64,000 nt of DNA from Candidatus Rokuibacteriota bacterium (GTDB lineage Bacteria > Methylomirabilota > Methylomirabilia > Rokubacteriales > CSP1-6): positions 1 through 64,000 of the forward strand of contig QHTE01000049.1 in the NCBI GenBank assembly GCA_003220685.1, given 5' to 3'. Position 1 is the first letter of the stretch; every line of letters starts with the position of its first letter. The notes under the pieces were generated by a model. That model did not search any database, had not been told where the DNA came from, and worked only from the letters and a program-made list of their open reading frames with translations. Positions 19,922-29,626 of the stretch are shown here, one piece after another. The position numbers and the translations under genes are program-made.

Positions 19922-21111
19922 GGTCGCGGCTCTACGCGGCCGCCGGGCGTGGTCCGGGCGAGGCTGGGGCCGACTTCAATGGGCCAGCTCGCGCTGGCGG
20001 CGGCGCCCATGCGCTCGTACTTGGCCGGCTCGAACTGAGTCGGGAGATCGGCGAGGCTGAAGCCGAGGATGGTCACCCCCGCGTTCTTCAGCTCGTTGAG
20101 CCACAGCGAGAACCCCTTCAGCACCTGGAGGTTGAGCACGGTCACGACGGTGGCGCCGACGATCGCGCCGGGAATCGAGCCCATCCCGCCCAGGATGACC
20201 ATGGCGAGCACGCCGATCGACTCGAGGAAGGTGAACGACTCGGGGTTGATGAACACCTGCTTGGCCGAGAAGAGCACGCCCATCACGCCGGCGAACGAGG
20301 CGCCGCAGGCGAAGGCCATCAGCTTCATGCGCACGAGCGACACCCCCATCGCCCGCGCCGCCAGCTCGTCCTCGCGGATCGCTTCCCACGCCCGCCCGAT
20401 GTGGGAATCCTCGAGCCGACGGTTGACGACGATGACCGCGACGACGATGAGCAGGGCCAAGAAGTAGAAGAACTCGCCGTACGGGATCCCGAACGGCGTC
20501 GGCGGCCGCAAGATCGGCGTGATCCCCTTGGGGCCGTTCGTCAAGTTGATCGGCTTGTCGAGATTGTTGGCGAGGACCCGGATGACCTCGCCGAAGCCGA
20601 GGGTGACGATGGCCAGATAGTCGCCGTGCAGCCGCAGCACGGGCAGCCCGAGCAGGATTCCGGTGATCGCGGCGGTGCCGAGCCCGACGAAGAGGAACAC
20701 GTAGAACCACCAGCCCGCCAGCGGGAAGCTCTCGCCGCCGAAGATGATGTTGGCGTGCGGCGAGCCGAAGATGGCCCACGAGTACGCGCCGACCGCGAAG
20801 AAGGCGACGTAGCCGAGGTCGAGGAGCCCGGCCAGCCCGACCACGATGTTGAGACCGAGCGCCAGCGCGACGAAGATCCCGACCTGGGTTGCGACCTCCA
20901 GATAGTAGCTGTTGAAGTAGCCGATGGTCGGCATCAGCACCAGGAGGCTGACCGCCAGGAGGCCCCAGCGGAGCGGCTCCGGCATACGCGCCTTGAACAC
21001 GTACAGCAGCGAGCCCTGGAAGAAGAGAAAGACGAGGACGGACCGGGGAAAGGTGGCGACCGCGAGCGCCGACAGCCCCACCAGCGCGACGGCGATCGGC
21101 GACCGGATCAC
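19741..21111 (-). CDS. livM: Branched-chain amino-acid ABC permease; aberrant C-terminus overlapping livG
   Basis: GTG start VIRSPIAVALV; LGLNIVVGLAGLLDLGYVAFFAVGAYSWAI; GGMGSIPGAIVGA. After ...FEPAKYERM the frame runs about 180 nt into livG. Confidence 0.85.
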   Translation of the reverse strand: MIRSPIAVALVGLSALAVATFPRSVLVFLFFQGSLLYVFKARMPEPLRWGLLAVSLLVLMPTIGYFNSYYLEVATQVGIFVALALGLNIVVGLAGLLDLGYVAFFAVGAYSWAIFGSPHANIIFGGESFPLAGWWFYVFLFVGLGTAAITGILLGLPVLRLHGDYLAIVTLGFGEVIRVLANNLDKPINLTNGPKGITPILRPPTPFGIPYGEFFYFLALLIVVAVIVVNRRLEDSHIGRAWEAIREDELAARAMGVSLVRMKLMAFACGASFAGVMGVLFSAKQVFINPESFTFLESIGVLAMVILGGMGSIPGAIVGATVVTVLNLQVLKGFSLWLNELKNAGVTILGFSLADLPTQFEPAKYERMGAAASASWPIEVGPSLARTTPGGRVEPRPCRPCSKPAASRRGSAGSRRCTTCTSRSTGGSRRSSGRTAPARRPCSTSSRGSTPRTRAA

Positions 21112-22079
21112 GCGCGCTCCCGCACGACTTCGCCGAGCAGGCCTTTGGGCCGGAAGATCAGGATCAAGATCAGGATCGAGAAGGCGAGGATGTCCTTGTA
21201 CTCGGCGCCGAAGGCGCCGCCGGTGAGGAGCGACAGGTACGCCGCGGCGAAGGCCTCGAGCAGCCCGAGAACGAGCCCGCCGACCATCGCACCCGGGATG
21301 TTCCCGATCCCGCCGAGCACCGCCGCGGTGAACGCCTTCAGGCCCGGAATGAAGCCGCTGTAGGGATTGATCAGCCCGTACTGGACGCCGAAGAGCACCC
21401 CCGCGGCGCCGCCCATCGCGCCGCCGATCAGGAACGTGAGCGAGATGATCCGGTTGACGTCGATGCCCATGAGGCTCGCCGCCGCCTGGTCCTCGGCCAC
21501 CGCGCGGATGGCGGTGCCGACCTTCGTGCGGTTGACGATCAGGTGCAGGGCCCAGAGCATCAGCAGCGCACCGCCGATGACCACCAGCGACTTGACCGAC
21601 ACGTCGATCGTCTCGCTGAGCTCGAAGCGCAGGTTGAGGACGTCCATCGTCGGGTAGACCAGGTTGAAGGCGTTTCGCCAGAGCGACTCGACGAGCCGGA
21701 TGAGGTCCTGCAGGAAGAACGAGATGCCGATGGCCGAGATCAACGGAATCAGCCGAGGCGCGCCGCGCAGGGGGCGATACGCGACCCGCTCCACGGTGAC
21801 CGCGAGCAGCCCGCTGGCCGCCATGCCCGCCACCAAGACCAGCACGAGCACGAGGGGCCACGGGAGGCCGTCGAGGAGCCCGATGCTCTTGAGACCGAGC
21901 AGAACCTCGACGCCGACGAAGGCGCCGAAGATGAAGATCTCGGAGTGGGCGAAGTTGATGAACTCGAGCACGCCGTACACCATCGTGTAGCCGAGGGCGA
22001 TGAGCGCGTACATAAAGCCGAGGATGATGCCGTCGAGAAGAACCTGAGGAAAGATCCCGATGAGGAGCTCGACGTCCAT
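21108..22079 (-). CDS. livH: Branched-chain amino-acid ABC permease
   Basis: LLDGIILGFMYALIALGYTMVYGVLEFINFAHSEIFIFGAFVG; GGIGNIPGAMVGG. Confidence 0.93.
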   Translation of the reverse strand: MDVELLIGIFPQVLLDGIILGFMYALIALGYTMVYGVLEFINFAHSEIFIFGAFVGVEVLLGLKSIGLLDGLPWPLVLVLVLVAGMAASGLLAVTVERVAYRPLRGAPRLIPLISAIGISFFLQDLIRLVESLWRNAFNLVYPTMDVLNLRFELSETIDVSVKSLVVIGGALLMLWALHLIVNRTKVGTAIRAVAEDQAAASLMGIDVNRIISLTFLIGGAMGGAAGVLFGVQYGLINPYSGFIPGLKAFTAAVLGGIGNIPGAMVGGLVLGLLEAFAAAYLSLLTGGAFGAEYKDILAFSILILILIFRPKGLLGEVVRERA

Positions 22080-22137
22080 GCGCTCGCCAAATAGTCCGAA
22101 GGGGGCAGGGTCGCCGCCCTGCCCCCTCGGACCGCGC

Positions 22138-23349
22138 TTACTTCTTGGGGGCGACGGGGGCGGCGGGAGCGGCGATCGCCAGCTGCTTGACGATCTTGTT
22201 GTTGCCCCACTTCCCCGGATCGTCGCTGGCGACCTGCAAGACGAAGTAGAGAGCCTTCTTCCGGTCGCCCTTGCCGTCGAACTCGATGTCGCCGGTGATG
22301 CCGTTGGGGAGCTTCGTCTTGCGGACCGCCGTCGCCACGTCCTCGCGGCTGGGCATCTTGCCGCCCTTCGCGGCGGCCTCGATGCCCTTGAGGGCTATGG
22401 TGGCGGCGTCGTAGGCCTCTGCGGCGTACGGCTCGGGGTTCTTGCCGAACTTCTTCTTGAACTCCTCGACGAACGCCTTCGCCCTGGGCAGCTCCGAGGC
22501 CGGGCCGGCGGCCGAGGTGTAGTACATGCCGACCACGGCCTTGCCGGCGATCTTCGTCAGGTCCGAGGAGTCCATGCCGTCCGGGCCGAAGAACTTGCCC
22601 TTGACGCCCTTCTCGCGGGACTGCTTGAAGAACGGCGCCGCCTGGTCGTAGATGCCGCCGAAGTAGATCACGTCGGGGTTCTTCGCCTTCATCGGCGTGA
22701 CGATCGGATCGAAGTTCGACTTCTCTTCCGTGCCCTCGAAGCCGAGGATCTTGATGCCCTTCTTCTCGGCGTCGGCCTTGAAGAACTCGGCGACACCCTG
22801 GCCGTACGGCGTCTTGTCGTGGACGATGTAGACCGACTTCGCCTTCATCGTCGCGTGCGCGAACTCGGAGCCGACGACGCCCTGGACGTCGTCACGCCCG
22901 CAGACCCGGTTGACGTTCGGGTAGCCGCGGTCGGTCACGACCGGGTTCGTATTCGCGGGCGAGATCATCGCGAGCGAGACTTCCTTGTAGACCTCGGAGG
23001 ACGGAATCGCGACGCCCGAGTTCAGGTGACCGATGACGGTGAGGATGTCCTTGTCGGCGATGATGTTCTTCGCGTTCGCCACGCCGACGTCGGGCTTGGC
23101 CTGGTCGTCGAAGGGGACGAGCTCGACCTTGAACCCCTGCTTCTCGAGGGTTCCCTTGAATTTCTCGACGGCGAGCTGCGCGCCGAGCTTGATGCCCTCG
23201 CCGAGCGCCGCCTGACCGCCGCTGAGAGGGCTCTGCGTGGCGATCTTGATGGTGCCTTTACCTTGCGCGTCCAGATTCGCGGCCGGAAGCAGCGCCACGG
23301 CCAGGATGGCGACGAGCGCAAGAACGAGGTAGCCCCTGTGACGGATCAT
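22138..23349 (-). CDS. livK: Branched-chain amino-acid ABC substrate-binding protein
   Basis: Signal peptide; IKIATQSPLSGGQAALGEGIKLGAQLAVE; upstream AAGGAGGG Shine-Dalgarno. Confidence 0.92.
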   Translation of the reverse strand: MIRHRGYLVLALVAILAVALLPAANLDAQGKGTIKIATQSPLSGGQAALGEGIKLGAQLAVEKFKGTLEKQGFKVELVPFDDQAKPDVGVANAKNIIADKDILTVIGHLNSGVAIPSSEVYKEVSLAMISPANTNPVVTDRGYPNVNRVCGRDDVQGVVGSEFAHATMKAKSVYIVHDKTPYGQGVAEFFKADAEKKGIKILGFEGTEEKSNFDPIVTPMKAKNPDVIYFGGIYDQAAPFFKQSREKGVKGKFFGPDGMDSSDLTKIAGKAVVGMYYTSAAGPASELPRAKAFVEEFKKKFGKNPEPYAAEAYDAATIALKGIEAAAKGGKMPSREDVATAVRKTKLPNGITGDIEFDGKGDRKKALYFVLQVASDDPGKWGNNKIVKQLAIAAPAAPVAPKK

Positions 23350-23424
23350 CGGTGCCCTCCTTAAAGTAAGGCGCAGAGTTCGGTCACGTTGGTCACGTGA
23401 TGGGTGCCGGTCGGCGCGGCGACA

Positions 23425-24069
23425 TTATAACGATCCGCGCCGCGTCAAGTCACGTTCCGCGCGGATCGCGACGAGGAGCTCGCGAGTCGCGGCGGCCGGA
23501 TCGGAGGCACCGCAGACGGCCGAGATCACCGCGACGCCGTCGGCGCCGGCGCGGATCACCTGGGCGACGTTGTCGCGGGTGACACCGCCGATGCCGATGA
23601 GAGGGGCCTTGGTCTCCGGCCGGACGGCGCGGATCAGCTCCGGGCCCACGAGCTGGAAGTCGGGCTTGGTCTCGGTCGGGAACATCGAGCCGACCGCGAT
23701 GTAGTCCGCGCCCTCCGCCTGGGCCTCTCGGGCCTGGAGCACGCTGTGAGTCGAGCGGCCGAGCACCATCCCCGGCCGCAGGAGCTGCCGGGCGGCGCGA
23801 GGGGGCAGATCGTCCTGGCCGAGGTGGACGCCGTCGGCGTCGACGGCGACCGCCAGATCGACGCGATCGTTCACGATGAACGTGACGCCGGCCCGGCGGC
23901 AGCCGTCGCGCAGCCGCTCGGCCAGCGGCAGGAGACGGCCGGTGGGCCATTCCTTCTCGCGGAGCTGGACCAGCCGGCAGCCGCCGGCGATCGTCGCGTC
24001 CAGGATCTCCTCGAGGTCGCGTCCGCGAGCGGCGGTTCGATCGAGGATGACGTAGAGCGAGGGGTCCAT
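23425..24069 (-). CDS. thiE: Thiamine-phosphate synthase
   Basis: LVQLREKEW, FIVNDRVDLAVAVDADGVHLGQDDLP, GIGGVTRDN. Confidence 0.93.
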   Translation of the reverse strand: MDPSLYVILDRTAARGRDLEEILDATIAGGCRLVQLREKEWPTGRLLPLAERLRDGCRRAGVTFIVNDRVDLAVAVDADGVHLGQDDLPPRAARQLLRPGMVLGRSTHSVLQAREAQAEGADYIAVGSMFPTETKPDFQLVGPELIRAVRPETKAPLIGIGGVTRDNVAQVIRAGADGVAVISAVCGASDPAAATRELLVAIRAERDLTRRGSL

Positions 24070-25406
24070 CAGCCCCGGCGTCGGACCAGCTCCACCTTGC
24101 TGACGCGGCCTTCCTGGAAGGCCGGATCGTCCAGCACCCGCAGATGGAACGGAATCGACGTCTTGACGCCTTCCAGCACCGTCTCGCGGAGGGCGCGGCG
24201 CATCCGGTCGATCGCCTCCTCGCGGCTGGCGCCGCGCACGATGATCTTGGCGAGCAGCGAGTCGTAGAACGGCGGGACCGCGTAGGGCGCCATCATGTGG
24301 CTGTCGACGCGCACGTTGAAGCCGCCGGGCGGGACCCACGCGGTCACGCGGCCCGCGCTCGGCGCGAACGTCTCGGGATCTTCCGCGTTGACCCGGCACT
24401 CCATCGCGTGGCCCTCGAAGCGCACGGCGTCTTGCCGGTAACCGAGGGGCTCGCCGCCCGCGATCCGGATCTGCTCGCGGATGAGATCGATCCCGGTGAT
24501 CACCTCCGTCACCGGGTGCTCGACCTGGATCCGCGTGTTCATCTCGATGAAGTAGAAGTCACCCCCTTCGTCGACCAGGAACTCGACCGTGCCCGCACTG
24601 ACGTAGTTGACGGCCGAAGCCACGGTGAGCGCGGCGCGACGCAGGCCGTCGCGCGTGCGGTCGCTCAGGAGCGGCGCGGGGGATTCCTCGATGAGCTTCT
24701 GGTGGCGCCGCTGGACGGAGCAGTCGCGCTCGCCGAGATGGACGCGGATGCCGTTGCGATCGCCCAGCACCTGGACCTCGACGTGGCGCGCGTTCTGGAT
24801 GTACCTCTCGCAGTAAACTTCCGACGACCCGAACGCGGCGCCGGCCTCCGACTGGCACGCGTCGAACGCCTGGACGACCTCGCCCCGCTCCCGGACGATC
24901 CGCATCCCGCGGCCGCCGCCACCCGCTGCCGCCTTGAACATGATGGGGTAGCCGATGCGATCGGCCACCTCGAGCGCCTCGGCCGAGCCCTTCAGCGCGA
25001 CCTCGCTGCCGGGGATCACGGGGACGCCCGCCTGCATCGCGATCTGGCGCGCCTGGGCCTTGTCGCCCATCAGGCGGATCGCCTCGGGCGAAGGGCCGAT
25101 GAACGTGATCGAGCAGGCGCGGCACACCTCGGCGAAGGCCGGGTTCTCGGCGAGGAATCCGTAGCCCGGGTGGATCGCTTCGCTGTCGGTGACCGCGGCG
25201 GCGGAGATGATCGCGGGAATGTTGAGATAGCTCTCCCGCGCCGAGTCGGGCCCGACGCAGATCGTCTCGTCGGCGAGCCGCATCGGCAGCGAATGGGCGT
25301 CGGCTTTCGAGTGGGCGAGCACCGAGCGGATGCCGAGCTCGCGGCACGTGCGGATGATTCGCAGCGCGATCTCGCCCCGGTTCGCGATCAGGATCTTGTG
25401 GAACAT
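24069..25406 (-). CDS. accC: Acetyl-CoA carboxylase biotin carboxylase subunit
   Basis: MFHKILIANRGEIALRIIRTCRELGI; AAAGGGGRGMRIV; FIEMNTRIQVEHPVTE. Confidence 0.95.
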   Translation of the reverse strand: MFHKILIANRGEIALRIIRTCRELGIRSVLAHSKADAHSLPMRLADETICVGPDSARESYLNIPAIISAAAVTDSEAIHPGYGFLAENPAFAEVCRACSITFIGPSPEAIRLMGDKAQARQIAMQAGVPVIPGSEVALKGSAEALEVADRIGYPIMFKAAAGGGGRGMRIVRERGEVVQAFDACQSEAGAAFGSSEVYCERYIQNARHVEVQVLGDRNGIRVHLGERDCSVQRRHQKLIEESPAPLLSDRTRDGLRRAALTVASAVNYVSAGTVEFLVDEGGDFYFIEMNTRIQVEHPVTEVITGIDLIREQIRIAGGEPLGYRQDAVRFEGHAMECRVNAEDPETFAPSAGRVTAWVPPGGFNVRVDSHMMAPYAVPPFYDSLLAKIIVRGASREEAIDRMRRALRETVLEGVKTSIPFHLRVLDDPAFQEGRVSKVELVRRRG

Positions 25407-25408
25407 CG

Positions 25409-26692
25409 TCAGCCGCCGAGGACCCGCCGCCACTGGGATTCCAGCTCGGTCAGCCGGAGACCGTAGACGCGCGGTATCGCCTCGGCTACGGTCTCGCCGG
25501 CGCCGAGCCGGGCCAGTAGCTCGCGCAGGGGCTCGATGCCACCGCGGTCGAGCAGATCGCGGACGATCCAGAGCGCGATATCGTAGCCGGCGCGCGCCCG
25601 AACCGGGTCGGAATCGGCGGCCAGGGCCTCTACGCCGGCGAGCGTGAGACCCGCCGGAGTCTGCAGCATGGGGTCCGAGGCGGCGCCCTCGAGGACCTGA
25701 GCCAGCCCCTCGTGGAGCCAGCGCGGCGCCCGACCGCGCGTCAGATCGTGGATGGCGGCGTGGGCGTACTCGTGGCGGGCCAGGCGCTCGAGCTCCTGGG
25801 CCGGCGGCCGGGCGCGGCTGACCGGGAGACGGATCTTCCCGTCGAAGAGCCCGGTCGCCCACGCGTGCACGCGGGTCACGTCCCGGAACTCGTGATGCTC
25901 GTACAGCACGACCGTCGTGCGCTGGAGCGGCGCGTACGCCAAGGTGCGACCGACGCGCGCAGCCGCCGCCTCGAGATGCGCGATGATCTCGCGGCGGACC
26001 TCGGCATCGAGGGTGTCGCGGTACTTCACGACGAAGCGCGGGGTGACCTCGCGCCGGAAGCCGGCCTCGGCGCGCCACTCGCGCTCGATCTTGTCGAGCA
26101 TCCGGCGCGCGGCCGCGTTCGTCGGCTCGCGCTCGAGCACCGCCCTGAGATTCACCACTGCCTGCGCGGGATCGTCGCGGCGGTCGTGAAGGTGGGCGAG
26201 CAGGAGCCGGACCTCCGGATCGTACTCCGCCTGCGCCGCGCGCTCGAGCGGCGCGAACGCGTCGTCCGGCCGGCCCGCGTGCACCGCGGCGACTCCGAGG
26301 CCCTTCAGGAGGGCCGGATCGTCCGGCGTCTCGCTCAGCCCCTGCCCGAACAGCAGCGTCGCCTCGTCGGGACGGCCCTCGCGGAGCGCGTGCCAGCCCC
26401 AGCCCTCGAAGCACCGAATCACGTCCTGACGCCGCGCGGAGCTCGCCGGCTCGTCCGCGGCGGCGAGGCCGAACTTCTCGCACGCCCGCGGGAACTGTCC
26501 GGCGGCGTACAGATGGATCGCCTCCTCGGTCAGCGCCTGCGCCTCGCGCGCGCGGAGGGACGCGAACGCGATCGCGCGCTCGGCGCCGCCGCGCTCGTAC
26601 CGGCGGCCTTCGCGCCAGCCGAGCGTCAGCGCCGCAGCGCCGAGCAGGAGCGCGCCGAGGACGAGCAGGCGGAGGTTCCGGGTGGGCGGCAC
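25409..26692 (-). CDS. TPR plus peptidase-MA-like membrane-anchored protein
   Basis: N-terminal TM; TPR-like middle; zinc-peptidase-like LARHEYAHAAIHDLTRGRAPRWLHEGLAQVLEG. Confidence 0.75.
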   Translation of the reverse strand: MPPTRNLRLLVLGALLLGAAALTLGWREGRRYERGGAERAIAFASLRAREAQALTEEAIHLYAAGQFPRACEKFGLAAADEPASSARRQDVIRCFEGWGWHALREGRPDEATLLFGQGLSETPDDPALLKGLGVAAVHAGRPDDAFAPLERAAQAEYDPEVRLLLAHLHDRRDDPAQAVVNLRAVLEREPTNAAARRMLDKIEREWRAEAGFRREVTPRFVVKYRDTLDAEVRREIIAHLEAAAARVGRTLAYAPLQRTTVVLYEHHEFRDVTRVHAWATGLFDGKIRLPVSRARPPAQELERLARHEYAHAAIHDLTRGRAPRWLHEGLAQVLEGAASDPMLQTPAGLTLAGVEALAADSDPVRARAGYDIALWIVRDLLDRGGIEPLRELLARLGAGETVAEAIPRVYGLRLTELESQWRRVLGG

Positions 26693-26700
26693 GCCCGTGC

Positions 26701-27180
26701 TCAGCGGGCCGGGTCGATCAGGAACAGGGGTTGGCCGAACTCGACGGGGTGCGCGTTCTCCACGAAGATCTTCACGACCCGGCCGGCCACCTTGGACTCG
26801 ATCTCGTTCATGAGCTTCATCGCTTCGATGATGCAGAGGATCTGGCCTTCCTTCACGAGATCGCCTTCGCTGACGTACGGGTCCGCCGTCGGCGAGGACG
26901 CCCGATAGAAGGTGCCTACCATCGGCGCCTCGATCGTCACGCCCGCCGCCGACTCGATCTCGGTGGTGTGCGCGACGGCCGGCCGCTCGACCGGGACAAT
27001 GGCCGGGGCCGGCGCGACGCCGCCGCGCTGCAGCCGCACGCGGACGTCACCGGCGGTCACCTCGAGCTCCGTCAGCCCGAGCTCCGTCAGCAAGGTCGCG
27101 AGACGCCGCACGAGCTCGACGGCCGGGACCTCGCCGGTCGCCGCCTCACGCCCGCCGGACGGTCGACGTCGCCGCGCCAT
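26701..27180 (-). CDS. accB: Biotin carboxyl carrier protein of acetyl-CoA carboxylase
   Basis: Biotinylation motif CIIEAMKLMNEIESKVAGRV. Confidence 0.93.
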   Translation of the reverse strand: MARRRRPSGGREAATGEVPAVELVRRLATLLTELGLTELEVTAGDVRVRLQRGGVAPAPAIVPVERPAVAHTTEIESAAGVTIEAPMVGTFYRASSPTADPYVSEGDLVKEGQILCIIEAMKLMNEIESKVAGRVVKIFVENAHPVEFGQPLFLIDPAR

Positions 27181-27752
27181 CAGGCGCCCGCGGCGGCGAC
27201 GCGCCCGAGATACTCGTCGGTCCGGGTGTCCACCTTGACCACGTCGCCCTCGCTCAGGAACAGCGGAACCTGGATGACGGCGCCCGTCTCGAGCGTCGCG
27301 GGCTTCGTCCCGCCCTGGGCCGTGTCCCCTCGGACACCCGGGTCGGTGCGGGCGATCGCGAGCTCGACGAAGTTCGGGAGCTCGACCGCCGCCGGCGCGC
27401 CGGCGATGTACAGAACGTCCACCTCGGTGTTCTCCTTCAGGTACTCGCGCGCGTCGCCGACCTCGTCGGCCGACAGCGAGACCTGCTCGTACGTCTCGGT
27501 GTCCATGAAGTGGTAGCGGTCGTCTCGGTAGAGGAACTGCATGTGCTTGTCTTCGAAGTCGACCAGCTCGACCTTCTCACCGGACCGGAAGGTGTTGTCG
27601 ATGACCTTGCCGAGCTTCATGTGCTTGAGCTTCGTCCGGACGAACGCGCCGCCCTTGCCCGGCTTCACGTGCTGGAAGTCGACGATGGTGTAGGGGTTGC
27701 CGTCGAAGACGATCCGCAGGCCCTTCTTGAACTCGGCCGTTGACACCTGCAT
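27180..27752 (-). CDS. efp: Elongation factor P
   Basis: MQVSTAEFKKGLRIVFDGNPYTIVDFQHVKPGKGGAFVRTKLKHMK. Confidence 0.95.
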   Translation of the reverse strand: MQVSTAEFKKGLRIVFDGNPYTIVDFQHVKPGKGGAFVRTKLKHMKLGKVIDNTFRSGEKVELVDFEDKHMQFLYRDDRYHFMDTETYEQVSLSADEVGDAREYLKENTEVDVLYIAGAPAAVELPNFVELAIARTDPGVRGDTAQGGTKPATLETGAVIQVPLFLSEGDVVKVDTRTDEYLGRVAAAGA

Positions 27753-27757
27753 CGAAC

Positions 27758-28387
27758 CTAGCCTTTCCGTCGCTGACGCGCGCGCAGCGCACCCTCGAGT
27801 TGGTCGCGCGCCTCTCGATGATCCGGATTCTTTCTCAGGATACGGGTGAAGATCTGCGCGGCCTCCTCGACGCACCCCTGCTCGAGACAGAGCGCGCCGA
27901 AGGTGACCGTCGCGAACGTGTCGTCGCCCAGCACTCGCGCGAGCCCGGTGGCGTCGCCGGTCGGCGGCCCGGCCGCCCGCAGCAGTGAGAGCAGCCCCTG
28001 CGACTCGCGGTCGCTCGGATCGAGGGCGACCGTCGCTTCCAGGTGCCTCACGGCCTCGTCGACGTGGCCGAGCCGCCGCTGGATCTCCGCCGCCAGGCGA
28101 TGGCACTGCACGTCTTTCGGACTTGCCTCGAGGATCGCGTCGAGCTCGACCTGGGCCGGGGCGAGCTGGCCGTCGGCCACGAGCGCCTTGGCCAGGATCA
28201 GCCGGGCTGTCGTGTAGTGCGGGTAGCGCGTGAGCCCGTTGCGGCAGAGCGCCACCGCGTCGCGCGTCCGGCCGGCCTTGCGATAGAGGTCGGCCAGCTG
28301 CGCAAAGGCGAGGGATGCGGGATCCCGCGCCAGCCGCTCCTCCTGCCGGCGGATGGCGCCGACGATCGTCTGGTCATCCCCGGACAT
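27758..28387 (-). CDS. TPR-repeat protein
   Basis: Repeated TPR helices (LAQLADLYRKAGRTRDAVALCRNGLTRYPHYTTARLILAKALVADGQ). Confidence 0.8.
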   Translation of the reverse strand: MSGDDQTIVGAIRRQEERLARDPASLAFAQLADLYRKAGRTRDAVALCRNGLTRYPHYTTARLILAKALVADGQLAPAQVELDAILEASPKDVQCHRLAAEIQRRLGHVDEAVRHLEATVALDPSDRESQGLLSLLRAAGPPTGDATGLARVLGDDTFATVTFGALCLEQGCVEEAAQIFTRILRKNPDHREARDQLEGALRARQRRKG

Positions 28388-28440
28388 CCCAGGCCGGTTA
28401 TACGGAGCCCAAGTTTCCGTTGTCAACCCCGCCTCCACCG

Positions 28441-29523
28441 TCACGACGCAAGGGACGCGATGGCCGCGCGGATCTGGGCGGCCGGGACGTCGTAGACGAG
28501 ACGGAATTCGCCGATCCGTGGCGCCAGCACGAACGGGATGCGCCCATCCTTTCCCTTCTTGTCGCGCGCCATCGCCGTCACCACGGGCTCGACGTCGATC
28601 GCCGGCGCCAGCACCGGGAGCCCGAGCGCGTCCAGCATCCGCTCCTGTCTCGCCGTCGTCTCGTCGTCGGCGATCCCGAGTTGCCGGGCGAGGCGCGCCT
28701 CGGCGACCATCCCCAGGGCGACCGCTTCGCCGTGGGTGTAGCGCGCGTATCCGGTCGAGGCCTCGAGCGCGTGGCCGATCGTGTGCCCGTAGTTCAGGAC
28801 GTGACGGAGCTCGGCCTCCCGCTCGTCGCGCTCGATCACCGACGCCTTGAGCCGGCACGAGCCTCCGATGATCCGCTCGAGCACTTCGAGATCTCGCGCG
28901 GCGAGGGGAGCCAGATCGCGCTCGAGCTCGGCGAAGTAGGCGGCGTCCAGCACGATGCCGTGCTTGACGATCTCGGCGAGGCCGGAGCGGAACTCGCGCT
29001 CGGGAAGGGTGCGGGCGACCGCCGGATCGACGACGACGAGACGCGGCTGGTGGAACGCCCCGATCATGTTCTTGCCGAGCGGGTGGTCGATCGCCGTCTT
29101 GCCGCCGATGGAGGCATCGACCTGCGCCAGCACCGTCGTCGGGAGCTGCACGAAGTTGATCCCGCGCATGTAGGTGGCGGCGGCGAAGCCGGCCACGTCG
29201 CCCACGGCGCCGCCGCCCAGCGCCAGCACCGTCGAGGTCCGGTCCAGGCCCGCCGTCAGGAGCCGGTCCCAGCAGTGCTGCGCGATCGCCAGGGTCTTGG
29301 CGGCCTCGCCCTCCGGCACATCGATCGTCGTGACGATGAAGCCCGCCGCCTCGAGGCTGGCGACCACGGACTTGCCGTAGAGGCGCATCACCGCGGCGTC
29401 GCTGACCAACGCCGTGCGCGCTCCAAGGCGCAGGTCGCGCAGGCGCTGACCGACGCTCTGAAGCTCGCCGGACGCGACGACGATGCGATACGACCGGCTC
29501 CCGAGATTGACCTCGACGATCAT
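28441..29523 (-). CDS. aroB: 3-dehydroquinate synthase
   Basis: ALGGGAVGDVAGFAAATYMRGINFVQLPTTVLAQVDASIGGKTAIDHPLGKNMIGAFHQP. Confidence 0.96.
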   Translation of the reverse strand: MIVEVNLGSRSYRIVVASGELQSVGQRLRDLRLGARTALVSDAAVMRLYGKSVVASLEAAGFIVTTIDVPEGEAAKTLAIAQHCWDRLLTAGLDRTSTVLALGGGAVGDVAGFAAATYMRGINFVQLPTTVLAQVDASIGGKTAIDHPLGKNMIGAFHQPRLVVVDPAVARTLPEREFRSGLAEIVKHGIVLDAAYFAELERDLAPLAARDLEVLERIIGGSCRLKASVIERDEREAELRHVLNYGHTIGHALEASTGYARYTHGEAVALGMVAEARLARQLGIADDETTARQERMLDALGLPVLAPAIDVEPVVTAMARDKKGKDGRIPFVLAPRIGEFRLVYDVPAAQIRAAIASLAS

Positions 29524-29626
29524 CTGGATTCTTTCGGCGATTCGCCCCGGAGGAGCGACTCGCCTCCCAATCAGGCTACCAGGTTTTCAGAGCTGCGAGA
29601 TAGGCGTCGTACGGCTCCTCGTCGAC

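Noticed and set aside
22060-23364. 434-aa plus-strand ORF opposite livK
   Set aside because: Shadow ORF; livK on the other strand has a signal peptide and family motifs.
23424-23453. TATAAT-like box upstream of livK (overlapping the thiE stop) as a promoter
   Set aside because: Nearest TTGAC-like -35 is only 13 nt away; spacing too short to support.
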